NCBI RefSeq assembly: GCF_019049285.1
Contig: NZ_JAGMUL010000092.1
Coordinates: 1 to 64,000 of the forward strand
Origin: Streptomyces sp. AC550_RSS872
GTDB taxonomy: Bacteria; Actinomycetota; Actinomycetes; Streptomycetales; Streptomycetaceae
DNA length: 64,000 nucleotides
Direction of reading: 5' to 3'
Part shown: positions 26,422 through 35,242 of the stretch, in pieces
How the letters are laid out: each line of letters begins with the position of its first letter
Numbering within the stretch: the stretch's first letter is position 1
The notes under the pieces: generated by a model
Databases searched by the model: none
What the model was told of the DNA's origin: nothing
Seen by the model: the letters and a program-made list of their open reading frames with translations, nothing else
Program-made: the position numbers and the translations under genes

Positions 26422-27912
26422 ATGCCGGACGTCACCCACGAGGAGTGGCAGCGCCACGCCAAATCCCTGGACCTCGTCGGCGCCCATCACATCGACGGCG
26501 TCGACGAGGGCGGAGGAGGGGCGACGTTCGCGGCCGTCTCGCCCCGTGACGGCCAGGTGCTGACCCAGGTCGCGGACGGGGGGCAGGCCGAGGTCGACCT
26601 CGCCGTGGCCGCCGCCCGGCGGGCCTTCGACTCCGGGCCGTGGCCCCGCCTCACCCCCGTGGAGCGCGGCCGGGCACTGCTGCGGGTCGCCGACCTGCTA
26701 GAAGAGCGGCGCGCCGAACTGGCGCTGACCGTGAGCCTGGAGATGGGCAAGCCCATCACGGACGCGTACGCCATTGAACTCCGCGCTCTGATCAACACGT
26801 TCCGCTTCTACGGCCAGCTCGCCGACAAGCTCACAGACGAGTCCCCGCACACCGCACCGGACGCCCTGGCCCTGGTCACCCGCGAGCCGGCCGGTGTCGT
26901 CGGAGCCGTCGTGCCCTGGAACTTCCCGCTGACGCTGGCTGGTTGGAAGGTGGCCCCGGCGCTGGCAGCCGGCTGCACGGTCGTACTGAAGCCGTCGGAG
27001 AACTCTCCGCTGTCGGCGTTGCTGCTGGGCCGCATCGCGACCGAGGCGGGACTGCCGCCGGGCGTACTGAACGTGGTCGGCGGCAACGGCCCGGTGGCCG
27101 GGCGAGCGTTGGGCCTGCACCCCGATGTCGACGTCCTCGCCTTCACCGGCTCCACCGCCGTCGGCCGGCACTTCCTGCGCTACTCCGCCGACTCCAACCT
27201 CAAACGCGTCTGGCTCGAACTGGGCGGCAAGTCACCCAACATCATCCTCCCGGACGCCCCCGACCTGGAGCAGGCCGCCGCCACCGCGGCCTGGGGCATC
27301 TTCTTCAACCAGGGCGAGATGTGCACCGCCCCCTCCCGGCTCCTGGTGCACTCCTCGATCGCCGACCGGGTGACGGAGGCGATCGTCCGCCGTGCCGGCG
27401 AGCTGCGGGTCGGCGACCCCCTCGACCCGGCCACCGAGATGGGCGCCCTGGTCGGCGAGAGCCACCTGGCCCGCGTACAGGACCACATCGCCACCGGCCT
27501 GGCCGAGGGCGCCCGCCTGCTCACCGGCGGCTCCCGCGTCCTCACCGACACCGGCGGCAGCTTCCTGGAGCCGACTGTCTTCGACCGCGTCGACCCCGGC
27601 ATGCGGCTCGCCCGCGAGGAGATCTTCGGCCCCGTGCTCTCCGTACTCACCTTCGACGACGCCGACGAGGCCGTCCGCCTCGCCAACGCCACCGAGTACG
27701 GCCTCGCCGCGGGCCTGTGGACCTCCGACCTGTCCACCGCCCATCAGGTCTCCCGCGCCCTGAAGGCCGGCACGGTCTGGGTCAACTGCTACGAGGAAGG
27801 CGACCTGACGGTCCCCTTCGGCGGCATGAAGCAGTCCGGCAACGGGCGCGACAAGTCCGTGCACGCCCTGGAGAAGTACACCGAACTCAAGACCACCTGG
27901 ATCCAGCTGTGA
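26422..27912 (+). CDS. puuC: Gamma-glutamyl-gamma-aminobutyraldehyde dehydrogenase type ALDH
   Basis: This 496-residue aldehyde dehydrogenase has LELGGKSPNII, the Cys region NQGEMCTAPSRLLV and EEIFGPVLSVL. Similarity and linkage to a PuuD-type hydrolase point to oxidation of gamma-glutamyl aminoaldehydes in polyamine breakdown. ATG 26422 has GGAGG upstream (TTGGAGGTCCCCAC); the frame from 26362 crosses box C and is rejected. Its stop overlaps the puuD start (GTGA). Confidence 0.85.
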   Translation: MPDVTHEEWQRHAKSLDLVGAHHIDGVDEGGGGATFAAVSPRDGQVLTQVADGGQAEVDLAVAAARRAFDSGPWPRLTPVERGRALLRVADLLEERRAELALTVSLEMGKPITDAYAIELRALINTFRFYGQLADKLTDESPHTAPDALALVTREPAGVVGAVVPWNFPLTLAGWKVAPALAAGCTVVLKPSENSPLSALLLGRIATEAGLPPGVLNVVGGNGPVAGRALGLHPDVDVLAFTGSTAVGRHFLRYSADSNLKRVWLELGGKSPNIILPDAPDLEQAAATAAWGIFFNQGEMCTAPSRLLVHSSIADRVTEAIVRRAGELRVGDPLDPATEMGALVGESHLARVQDHIATGLAEGARLLTGGSRVLTDTGGSFLEPTVFDRVDPGMRLAREEIFGPVLSVLTFDDADEAVRLANATEYGLAAGLWTSDLSTAHQVSRALKAGTVWVNCYEEGDLTVPFGGMKQSGNGRDKSVHALEKYTELKTTWIQL

Positions 27913-28601
27913 CCCGACCGCTCATCGCGATTCCCGCCCGCTTCTCCGCCACCACGTCCGCCCTGCGGTACGCCGCCGAGGTCAACGCCCGCGCCCTGAT
28001 CGAGGCCGTCTACCGGGCGGGCGGCGAACCCGCGAGCATCCACCCCGCCGAGGGCGACACCGAGGAACGCCTCGCCCGCTTCGACGGCGTGCTTCTCCCC
28101 GGCGGCGGCGACCTCGCCCCGCACCGCTACGGCGCCACCGACACCCACGACAGCGTCTACGACGTCGACGATCTCCAGGACACCTTCGACCTCGAAGTCG
28201 CCCGCGCCTCCCTGAACTTGGGCCTGCCCCTGCTGGCGATCTGCCGCGGCCTCCAGGTCGTCAACGTTGCCCTGGGCGGGACCCTGGAACAGCACATGGA
28301 CAGCGACCACCGGCATGTCATGCACCCGGTGGCGATCCAGCGCGGCACCCTGCTGGAACAGGCCACCGGCACGGAGAAGACGGACGCCTCCTGCTATCAC
28401 CACCAGCGGGTGGACCGCACGGGTGTGGGACTGACAGTCACCGCGCGGGCCGTCGACGGCACCGTGGAGGGACTCGAACTCCCCGGCGTCCACGGATGGT
28501 TCACCGCGGTCCAGTGGCACCCCGAGGACACCGCCCACGAGGACCCGGCACAGCAGGGCCTCTTCGACGCGCTCGTCCGAGCCGCCCGCGACAGACGCTG
28601 A
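27909..28601 (+). CDS. puuD: Gamma-glutamyl-GABA hydrolase (PuuD type)
   Basis: This 230-residue class I GATase-fold peptidase has LLPGGGDLAPHRYG, the nucleophile in LLAICRGLQVVN and the His motif AVQWHPED. The family releases glutamate and GABA (or another acid) from gamma-glutamyl conjugates. The GTG start overlaps the puuC stop, giving coupled translation. It completes a PuuA-like (14684-16039), PuuC, PuuD set. Confidence 0.88.
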   Translation: MTRPLIAIPARFSATTSALRYAAEVNARALIEAVYRAGGEPASIHPAEGDTEERLARFDGVLLPGGGDLAPHRYGATDTHDSVYDVDDLQDTFDLEVARASLNLGLPLLAICRGLQVVNVALGGTLEQHMDSDHRHVMHPVAIQRGTLLEQATGTEKTDASCYHHQRVDRTGVGLTVTARAVDGTVEGLELPGVHGWFTAVQWHPEDTAHEDPAQQGLFDALVRAARDRR

Positions 28602-28608
28602 GCACGCC

Positions 28609-29508
28609 ATGGCCCTCTTCCGCAGCAAGCAGGCGCCACGACTCGCGCCCGAACTCGACGACGTCCCGCTGGGCCGGGTCCTGAAGGGACTCGGCTCCGG
28701 CCGCGGGCCGGGACCGCAGGACCTCGCCGTCGCCCAGGTGGAACGGCTGCTGCGGGACACCGGCGACGACTGGGACCGCCGCTGCCACCGCGTGCGCGTA
28801 CTCGCCGAGACCGCGCCCTTCCTCGCCCGCGGCTGGCGGCTGCGGCGGCCCCGGGACCCGGACGCGCTGCTCCTGCACGCCTGGTCCGAACTGCCCACCG
28901 ACCCACGTGCCGCCATGGCGACCTTCCGTCTCGCCGCCGACGCCCGGCCCGGCGACCCGACCCCGTGGGTCGGGTCGCTTGCGGCACTGCGCGCGCTGGC
29001 CCGTCCCAGCCCGGAACTCACGCCCGTCTGGCGGGAGATCCGCGCCCGCGACCCCTGGCACCGCGAGGCACACCTCCAGGTGCTGGCGTATCTCTCACCG
29101 GAGGAACAGGGCAGCCAGGCGGCACTGCGGGAGTTCGTGGACGAGGTCGTGATCGCCCTGCCCCACTGAGCGCCGGCAGCCTGCCTGCCGCTGACCGCCG
29201 CCGTCCGGCAGTACCACCGCGACCTCGACGCCGGCGGCACGCGCGCCCTCGGCATCGGGCGCTACTGGTCCCAGCCGCATGTGGCACCGCTGCTGGATCA
29301 GGCCCTCGCCCACTGGCCCCGCCCCGAGCACCCGCGCCACGCCGCCACCGTCGCCGACCTCGGGCTGCTCGCCTACGCCCTGTGCCGGGCGGGGCGGACG
29401 CGAGAAGCGGCCGGTGTCTTCGCCGCGACCGGCGGGCTGGTCACCCCCTGGCCATGGGGCCACGACGGTGACCCCGTGGAGCACTTCACCTACTGGAGCC
29501 GCAGTTGA
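28609..29508 (+). pseudogene. Conserved Streptomyces protein split by an in-frame TGA
   Basis: The frame starts at ATG 28609, 7 bp after puuD, and is open except for TGA at 29167-29169. It encodes helical, TPR-like sequence typical of a conserved actinobacterial protein of unknown function (RDPDALLLHAWSELPTDPRA before the stop; LTAAVRQYHRDLDAGGTRAL and FAATGGLVTPWPWGHDGDPV after it). Homologous-looking sequence continues directly past the stop to 29508, total 299 codons, so a single nonsense change (for example TGC or TGG to TGA) is the simplest reading. The first 186 codons could still be made as a shortened protein. Confidence 0.7.
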
Positions 29509-29550
29509 GCGCCGATTCCACCACTACGGAGAGGGCAAGGAGGACACGGC

Positions 29551-29764
29551 GTGACGGTCCACGTCGAGGCCGATCAGCACAGGCCGGGATACGGGGGGGG
29601 GAGGACGGGAGGCTCTGCTGGCGGCGGCCATCAGGGTTGTGGCACGGGGCGGCCTGCGGAAACTGACCTACCGGTCCGCCGCCGCTGAAGCGGGCGTGAC
29701 CCACGGCCTGGTCGTCCATCACTTCGGTACCCGGGACGCCCTGCTGGAACAGGCCCTGTGCGTG
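29551..29764 (+). pseudogene. TetR regulator fragment with poly-G frameshift
   Basis: The HTH region ARGGLRKLTYRSAAAEAGVT and HGLVVHHFGTRDALLEQAL is nearly the same as in the TetR gene at 22021. Upstream, a run of nine G at 29593-29601 shifts the frame relative to the GTG at 29551, where the paralogue reads YGEGREALL. Homology stops at about 29764, so the ligand domain is missing. It is a broken duplicate. Confidence 0.7.
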
Positions 29765-29951
29765 GCTGCCGATCACCCTGGCCTGATATTCCAGCAGGTC
29801 ACCTCCGGTGACGCCCAGTGCACGCGGGACGGTGTGGTGCGCTGCGCAGGTTCCAGGCGGCCCACCGCGGGTAGCAGCCGTCCGCGCCGTCCGGCAGTAC
29901 ATTGAAGGGAACGGCCGGGAGACTCCCGCGCCCCGCACACTGGTGCCAGCC

Positions 29952-32408
29952 ATGGCAGATCTCATGAATCCGCGAGAATCGGGACCGGAACAACCGGCGC
30001 CTGGCCGGGGGGCCGGTCTCGGCTCGCTGACGGCCGGGCGGGCGACGGCGGTACTGGACGACCGGATGCGCATCATCGGATGGAGCGCGGAGGCCGAGGC
30101 ACTGTTCGGGTACGGGCCCTCCGAGGTCCTGGGCCGACGTGCCGACGACATCGTCACGGACACCGTGACGGGCGCCGGCCTGTCCGCGGCTTCCGGCGGC
30201 TCCGGAACGACAGACGAGACCACGCCGTACGGCATCCGGTCGGTGCGTCATCGCGACGGTCGGCCGATGCCTGTGGCCCTCACCCTCGACCAGCTCTCAC
30301 ACGGCACCGGAGGGGCGGCCTGGTTGCTGGTGGCGATGGGCCTCGACCTGCTCCGGCAGCGTGCCATCGACCGGGCCATGCTCGACGGACTCCACCGCCA
30401 GTCGCCGGTCCAGCTGGTCGTGTACGACACCGACGCCCGTGTCCGGTGGATCAACAAGGCCATCGAGAGGCAGTTCGGTGTGACGTCGGACGAGGTCGTG
30501 GGGCGCTTCGTGCACGACATCCTGCCGGAGGGGGTGCTGCTCACCGAGGACGGCCACTCGGTGAAGGACGTCGAGCGTCCCATCTTCGAGGTACTGCGTA
30601 CCGGTGAGCCGGTGATCGACGTCCGCTACCGCAGCACGACCCGGCTCGACCCCCACCACGAGCATGTCTGGTCCCTCTCCTACTTCCTGCTGCGGGACGA
30701 CACAGGCCGCCCGGTCGGCGTCTGCGAGGCCGGTCTGGACATCACCGACCGTTATGTGGTGCGGCAGCGTCTGGCCCTGCTCAGCCGGGCCGGCGGCAGC
30801 ATCGGACGGACCCTGGACATGCGGGAGACCGCTCAGGGCCTGGCCCGGCTCGCGGTCCCCGAGTTCGCCGACGCGGTCACCGTGGACCTGCTCGAACCGG
30901 TTCTGGACGGCCAGGAGCCGCCGCGGGACGGCAGCCCGACTCCCGAACTGCGCCAGGTGGCCCGGTACGCCCGCGACGAGGTGTCCGGCGCCGTCGGGGA
31001 CATCGCGGACGCCCTGAACGCCGTACGACTGCGGTGTCTGGCAGAAGGCGCGCCGGTCACCGATCTGGCCGCCGGCGCGCTTGCCGTGCCCCTTTCCGCC
31101 CGGGGCGCCCTCCTGGGCACGGCGGTCTTCGTACGGACCGCTCCGCGCGACCCCTTCGACACCGAGGAGACAGCGCTCGCCGGGGAGCTGGTATCCCGGA
31201 CTGCGGTCTGCGTGGACAACGCCCGGCGCTACGCCCACGAGCACGCGACCGCGCTGACCCTGCAACGCGAGCTGCTGCCCCGTCGGCTGGCCCGGCCGGC
31301 CGGAGTGGAGCTCGCCCACCGTTATCTGCCCGCGGCGGGGCCGGTCGGCGTCGGGGGCGACTGGTACGACGTCATCCCGCTCTCGGGAGCCAGGGTGGGA
31401 CTGGTCGTGGGCGATGTGGCGGGCCGCGGCCTGGGGGCGGCGGCCACCATGGGACGGCTGCGCACCACGGTCGCCGCCCTCGCGGCCCTGGACCTTCCAC
31501 CGGACGAGTTGCTGGCCCGTCTCGACGATCTGGTGGCCCGCCCCTGCGCACCCCGGCTGACGGACACCGAGGACGACGACGAGGACCAGGCACTGGGCGT
31601 GACCTGCCTGTACGCCGTCTATGACCCGGTGTCGCGGATGTGTGTCATGGCCCGCGCGGGCCATCCGCCCCCGGTGCTGGCCGTGCCCGGCGGGCCCGCC
31701 GAGACCATGGCCGTGCCGGCCGGGCCGCCGCTGGGCCTGGGTGGCCTGCCCTTCGAGAGCGTCTCCCTTGAACTGCCGGAGGGCAGCACGCTGGCCCTGT
31801 TCACCGACGGCCTCGTCGAGAGCCGTACACGCGACATCGACATCGGTACGGGTGTCCTCTGCGACACACTCACCGCTCCAGGGGCAGGCCCTCTGGAGGA
31901 GACCTGCGATGCGGTCGTCGGGGGGCTGGTGCCCCAGCCCCCCGAGGACGACGCGGCGCTGCTACTGGTCCGCGTGCACGCCCTGCCGGAGCACTTGGTG
32001 GCAACCTGGGGCATCCCCGCCGACCCCGGTGAGGTCGCCCACGCGCGGAGCCTCGCCTGCGGTCGGCTGGCCGACTGGGAGGTGCCGGACGAGGCGGCCT
32101 TCGTCGTCGAACTCGTCGTCAGTGAACTGGTCACCAACGCCATCCGGTACGGCGGAGCCCCCGTCCAGCTGCGGCTCATTCGGGAGCGCGGACTCATCGT
32201 CGAGGTCTCGGACGGCGGCCACACCTCCCCGCACCTGCGCAGGGCCGCCATGGAGGACGAGGGCGGCCGGGGCCTGTTCCTCGTGGCGCAGCTGACCGAC
32301 AGCTGGGGCACCCGCTACACGCCGGCCGGCAAGACGATCTGGACCGAAGTGCCCCTGAACCCGCCCCAGTTGCCGGATCTCTTCGCCGTCGACGCTTTCT
32401 CCCTGTGA
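29952..32408 (+). CDS. PAS-GAF-SpoIIE phosphatase-HATPase regulator
   Basis: This protein of about 818 residues has two PAS domains (about 20-130 and 145-265), a GAF-like domain (about 275-440), a PP2C/SpoIIE-type phosphatase (about 470-680; GVGGDWYDVIPLSG, LVVGDVAGRGLGAAATMGRL, LFTDGLVESR) and a C-terminal anti-sigma-type kinase domain (VVSELVTNAIRYGG, GRGLFLVAQLTDSWG). Such proteins control anti-sigma antagonists of the STAS type in response to small-molecule or redox cues. The start is uncertain: ATG 29952, ATG 29964 and an upstream frame to 29808 are all possible, none with a good ribosome site. Confidence 0.85.
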   Translation: MADLMNPRESGPEQPAPGRGAGLGSLTAGRATAVLDDRMRIIGWSAEAEALFGYGPSEVLGRRADDIVTDTVTGAGLSAASGGSGTTDETTPYGIRSVRHRDGRPMPVALTLDQLSHGTGGAAWLLVAMGLDLLRQRAIDRAMLDGLHRQSPVQLVVYDTDARVRWINKAIERQFGVTSDEVVGRFVHDILPEGVLLTEDGHSVKDVERPIFEVLRTGEPVIDVRYRSTTRLDPHHEHVWSLSYFLLRDDTGRPVGVCEAGLDITDRYVVRQRLALLSRAGGSIGRTLDMRETAQGLARLAVPEFADAVTVDLLEPVLDGQEPPRDGSPTPELRQVARYARDEVSGAVGDIADALNAVRLRCLAEGAPVTDLAAGALAVPLSARGALLGTAVFVRTAPRDPFDTEETALAGELVSRTAVCVDNARRYAHEHATALTLQRELLPRRLARPAGVELAHRYLPAAGPVGVGGDWYDVIPLSGARVGLVVGDVAGRGLGAAATMGRLRTTVAALAALDLPPDELLARLDDLVARPCAPRLTDTEDDDEDQALGVTCLYAVYDPVSRMCVMARAGHPPPVLAVPGGPAETMAVPAGPPLGLGGLPFESVSLELPEGSTLALFTDGLVESRTRDIDIGTGVLCDTLTAPGAGPLEETCDAVVGGLVPQPPEDDAALLLVRVHALPEHLVATWGIPADPGEVAHARSLACGRLADWEVPDEAAFVVELVVSELVTNAIRYGGAPVQLRLIRERGLIVEVSDGGHTSPHLRRAAMEDEGGRGLFLVAQLTDSWGTRYTPAGKTIWTEVPLNPPQLPDLFAVDAFSL

Positions 32409-32424
32409 CGACGGTGACGGACTT

Positions 32425-32997
32425 TCAGCCCTTCGGTCGCCGCCCGCTGCGGCGCGGGGCCGGATCGGCACCGCCGAGGAGGGCCAGGCGGCGCTCCTCA
32501 CCGTGCTCCTCCACCTGCCGTACGACCTGCCGCAGTCCCTCCGCGACGCGCCGGCACTCTTCGTCACTGAGCCGCGAGGCGACGAACGCCTCCTCCTGGT
32601 TGAACTCCGGGAACAGCCGCCGCATCAGTGCCTCGCCCTCCTCGGTGAGGCTGAGCAGCACCAGCCTGCCGTCGGAAGGGTGATCGGCCCTCTTGACCAG
32701 ACCCCGCCCCTCCAGCGTCCGCGACACCCCGGTGAGCGTCCCCTTGGAAATCCCCGCCTCCTCCGCGACATGCCGGGTCTCCGACTCACCCCAGACCCAC
32801 ACCACCCAGAGCACGACGAACGCCGTCCAGGTCAGGTCGGCGCTCCTGAGCACCGTGTTCTCCAGGTGCTGGCGGACAGCCGACGCGGCGCGGTAGATGT
32901 TGGCGACCACCGCCATCTGATCACGATGGATCAGTATCCCCCCGAGCTTCGCCGCCGCCAGCTTTTCCGCCTCGGTGATGGACCGGTCGCCGGACAC
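32425..32997 (-). CDS. MarR-family regulator, candidate repressor of the catabolic cluster
   Basis: This 190-residue protein has a central winged helix (TRHVAEEAGISKGTLTGVSR, then RADHPSDGRLVLLSLTEEGE). MarR proteins such as HpaR repress aromatic catabolic operons. GTG 32997 is chosen because AAGGAG stands seven bases before it. Box D (33013-33029) directly upstream matches boxes before puuC, the permease and the hpa/P450 operons, so self-control and control of the cluster are likely. It converges with the SpoIIE-type gene. Confidence 0.85.
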   Translation of the reverse strand: MSGDRSITEAEKLAAAKLGGILIHRDQMAVVANIYRAASAVRQHLENTVLRSADLTWTAFVVLWVVWVWGESETRHVAEEAGISKGTLTGVSRTLEGRGLVKRADHPSDGRLVLLSLTEEGEALMRRLFPEFNQEEAFVASRLSDEECRRVAEGLRQVVRQVEEHGEERRLALLGGADPAPRRSGRRPKG

Positions 32998-33012
32998 AGG
33001 CACGCTCCTTTG

Positions 33013-33029
33013 ATCGTTCGGACCCAAAT
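33013..33029 (+). promoter_or_regulatory. Operator-like box D before marR
   Basis: ATCGTTCGGACCCAAAT lies 16 bp upstream of the marR start, followed by an AT-rich TATAC that could be part of the promoter. See box C for the match. Confidence 0.6.
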
Positions 33030-33072
33030 TATACGAGACGGCCGGCCGATGCCTCGATCCGAAGGGCCGACG

Positions 33073-33249
33073 TCACAGTGGCGGAGGCGCCCCCTGGACG
33101 TTGTCCTGAGAGGTCAGGAATGCGGCTGACGGGTGGTTGGCCTTGAGCGCGGTGTGTACGCGGTGGTCAGTGTAGGTGTGCAGCCATTCAGGGAAAGCGT
33201 CGCGTCGTTCCCGCTCGGAGCTGTAGGGGCGGGTGTAGGCCCACTCGTC
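33073..33249 (-). pseudogene. Integrase-core (IS481/IS3-like) transposase C-terminal fragment
   Basis: About 58 residues ending in a stop read WAYTRPYSSERERRDAFPEW, then LHTYTDHRVHTALKANHPSA. This is the C-terminal rve-type pattern (Y-x-H-R-x-H-x-A-L). Sequence before about 33249 is unrelated. It is a transposase tail only. Confidence 0.65.
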
Positions 33250-33804
33250 CGGTAGCGTCCGGGTAGGGTCGGCCGGACGACGAGTCTCTGCTGAGCAGGT
33301 CTTTTTCCCGTCCGGCCTCCCTCCGAAGTGGCGCCGGGCCAGGCAAGCGCGACCGTGCGCTGGCGCAGCTCAGGTCCGTCGGCTGAGCACGGCCGGCAGA
33401 CGAGAGCTTGAGCATGCGATGGCGCTTGGTCACCAGCCGGTCGGCGCAGGCGAGTCCATGCAGGTCGGCCAGCTGGGACAGGTCCGCCTCGGAGCGCGGC
33501 CCCTTGCCGATCGGGTACCAGGCCGGTAGCTGGCGAACGCGGCTGCCACCCGTTCCCGTGGCAGGTAGCGGGCCTGAGTCAGGGTGACGCCGTCACCGAT
33601 CTGCTCCAGCAGCCACCGCAGCGGCTCAGCCGTGTCCACGGATGCCTCGGCCGACTCCTCCAGGGCAGGCAGGACTGCGGCGAGCAGGGCGCGGCGCTCA
33701 GTCGGGGGTGCCTCGGCCCCCACCTCGCGTCGTTCGCGCGCGGACGGCCTCCAGCGGGGCGCGGCCCTCGAACACAGGCTGCAGTTTGCGGGGCAGCTGT
33801 ACCA
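33250..33804 (-). pseudogene. Degenerate coding remnant, possibly pRiA4b ORF-3-like
   Basis: One frame holds LRWLLEQIGDGVTLTQARYL, and another continues with GKGPRSEADLSQLADLHGLA and RLVTKRHRMLKLSSAGRA. The pattern resembles the C-terminal part of Streptomyces plasmid pRiA4b ORF-3-type proteins. Frame changes and lack of a start show a remnant. The rest of the stretch has nothing recognisable. Confidence 0.35.
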
Positions 33805-33942
33805 ATGGATGTGGTGCCGACATGGGTGGAGGCACTGCGGTCGAAGGCGAAACGCCTGGTCGCCCGCCATTGGCTGACCGAGCAGCAGCCGGGCAGGTTC
33901 ACCCTCGCTGCGGGTGTGGCCGGGCCAGGCGGCGGGTCATGA
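33805..33942 (+). pseudogene. 3' fragment of the IS passenger gene
   Basis: The 45 codons MDVVPTWVEALRSKAKRLVA through GRFTLAAGVAGPGGGS are close to the C-terminus of the protein encoded at 11652-12188. The upstream part is replaced by other sequence. Confidence 0.7.
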
Positions 33943-34816
33943 GCCCGATCATCGACCAGTAGATCATCGCCTCGGCGCTGGCAGTGCGCCGCTCGAAGTC
34001 GCGCACCAGGCGGCGACTTCGCATCAGGTGGGCGAAGAGACGCTCGACGATCCACCGCTTGGGCAGCACCACAAACCCCTTGGTGTCGTCGCTGCGCTTG
34101 ACGATCGAAACGACCAGCGCGAGGGTGGCCAGGGAGTACTCGACGAGACTGCCGGTGTAGCCGCCATCAGCCCAGACCAGGGCCAACAGGTGGTGAGCGC
34201 CCGCCACTTGCTCAAGCAGGACCTGGGCGGCAGTGCGGTCCCCGACATCGGCGGCCGTGACCATCACTCCCAGCATCAGGCCGAGCGTGTCGACCACGAC
34301 ATGCCGCTTACGGCCATTGATCAGCTTGCCGCCGTCGAAGCCGCGGCTGTCGGCGCCGACAACGGCGTCCGCCTTGATGGACTGCGAGTCGATCACCCCG
34401 GCCGTCGGCTCCGCATCCCGCCCCAGACGCTCGCGGACCTGGCCGCGCAGTCGGTCGTGGAACTCTTTGACCAGTGCATGGTCGCGCCAGCGGCGAAAGA
34501 AGGCGTAAACCCGGTCCCATGGCGGGAAGTCGGCGGGCATCGCCCGCCACTTGATGCCATTGTCCACGAGATACCGGATCGCATCGAGCATCGTCCGGTG
34601 GCAATACGCCTCCGGCTGGCCACCCCGGCCTCGCATCCAGCCGGGTACCGGCATCAGCGGCCGGACGGCCGTCCACTCCTCATCCGTCATGTCCGTCGGA
34701 TAGCGGCGCTGCCGCGACCCGTTGTCGGCGGCGTTTCCGCACCGGTGAGCCAGGCAGTCACACTCCAGGGCGACCGAACTGGACGGCCCCGCCGTCGGCA
34801 GGGAACACTTCGGCAA
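33899..34816 (-). CDS. IS5-family transposase, apparently intact
   Basis: This 305-residue DDE transposase begins with a zinc-finger-like CDCLAHRCGN segment, then the DUF4096-type domain (YPTDMTDEEWTAVRPLMPVP). Catalytic residues are in VIDSQSIKADAV (D), LVWADGGYTGSLV (D) and RWIVERLFAHLMRSRRL (E). The TTG start at 34816 has AGGAGG five bases upstream; that ribosome site lies in the inverted repeat 34818-34873. It could act on related ends elsewhere in the genome. Confidence 0.85.
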   Translation of the reverse strand: MPKCSLPTAGPSSSVALECDCLAHRCGNAADNGSRQRRYPTDMTDEEWTAVRPLMPVPGWMRGRGGQPEAYCHRTMLDAIRYLVDNGIKWRAMPADFPPWDRVYAFFRRWRDHALVKEFHDRLRGQVRERLGRDAEPTAGVIDSQSIKADAVVGADSRGFDGGKLINGRKRHVVVDTLGLMLGVMVTAADVGDRTAAQVLLEQVAGAHHLLALVWADGGYTGSLVEYSLATLALVVSIVKRSDDTKGFVVLPKRWIVERLFAHLMRSRRLVRDFERRTASAEAMIYWSMIGLMTRRLARPHPQRG

Positions 34817-34817
34817 C

Positions 34818-34873
34818 AGGGCCTCCTGATGTTGCTCGGTGATTCGACACCAACGAGCTGTTCAGGAGGCCCT
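34818..34873. repeat. 12-bp inverted repeat over the transposase ribosome site
   Basis: AGGGCCTCCTGA (34818-34829) and TCAGGAGGCCCT (34862-34873) are perfect inverted arms, 32 bp apart. In the transposase mRNA the downstream arm contains the AGGAGG ribosome site, so the hairpin would hide it and limit transposase translation. Confidence 0.55.
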
Positions 34874-34942
34874 ATTCGTATGCTCCAAGGGCCCCGCGAC
34901 CACCCGATCGGGACTCCCGTTCGACGCACATCTCTCAAGATC

Positions 34943-34961
34943 GGAAAGACAACAGCTTCTA
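34943..34961. repeat. Terminal inverted repeat of the IS5-type element, copy 2
   Basis: This is the exact reverse complement of 11540-11558. It marks the transposase-side end of the element and the point where it entered the flanking transposase gene. Confidence 0.6.
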
Positions 34962-35073
34962 AGTCCTCCCGGAAGCGTGACGCTTGCGCGAACGCTTCCC
35001 CGGGACCGGCGTCAGGCAGCAGACTCACCCTCACGGCCTTCGTCTCGATCGGTGCAGCTTGGTCGGAGCACAT
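34962..35073 (-). pseudogene. N-terminus of another Streptomyces transposase, interrupted
   Basis: From ATG 35073 the reading MCSDQAAPIETKAVRVSLLP, DAGPGEAFAQASRFRED matches the start of a transposase type frequent in Streptomyces (NF041680-like as I recall it). The frame is cut at 34961 by the IS5-type terminal repeat. The remainder of the gene is not in the window. Confidence 0.6.
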
Positions 35074-35242
35074 GATCAGACGAAGGCCGCTCCAGCGTCC
35101 GGCGAACGCCCAGGCGAGCGGCCTAGTTCGAGGCCCATTTCGACACTGGAAGGTCGAATAGGCCCGCTACGCGGGTGCAGTCGATGAGTTTGGGCGGCGA
35201 TAAGAGTCTGATGCAGGACACCCGATCTCTGGAGGCTGCCCT

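Larger units (their letters stand above)
33805..34961. mobile_element. IS5-type element, copy 2 (transposase side intact)
   Basis: This copy contains the last 45 codons of the passenger gene (rightward), an intact transposase (leftward) whose 3' end overlaps it by 44 bp, and the terminal repeat at 34943-34961. The passenger-side end is lost. It is inserted in, or abuts, a different transposase gene whose N-terminus remains at 34962-35073. Joined with copy 1 it predicts a full element of about 1.67 kb. Confidence 0.65.
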
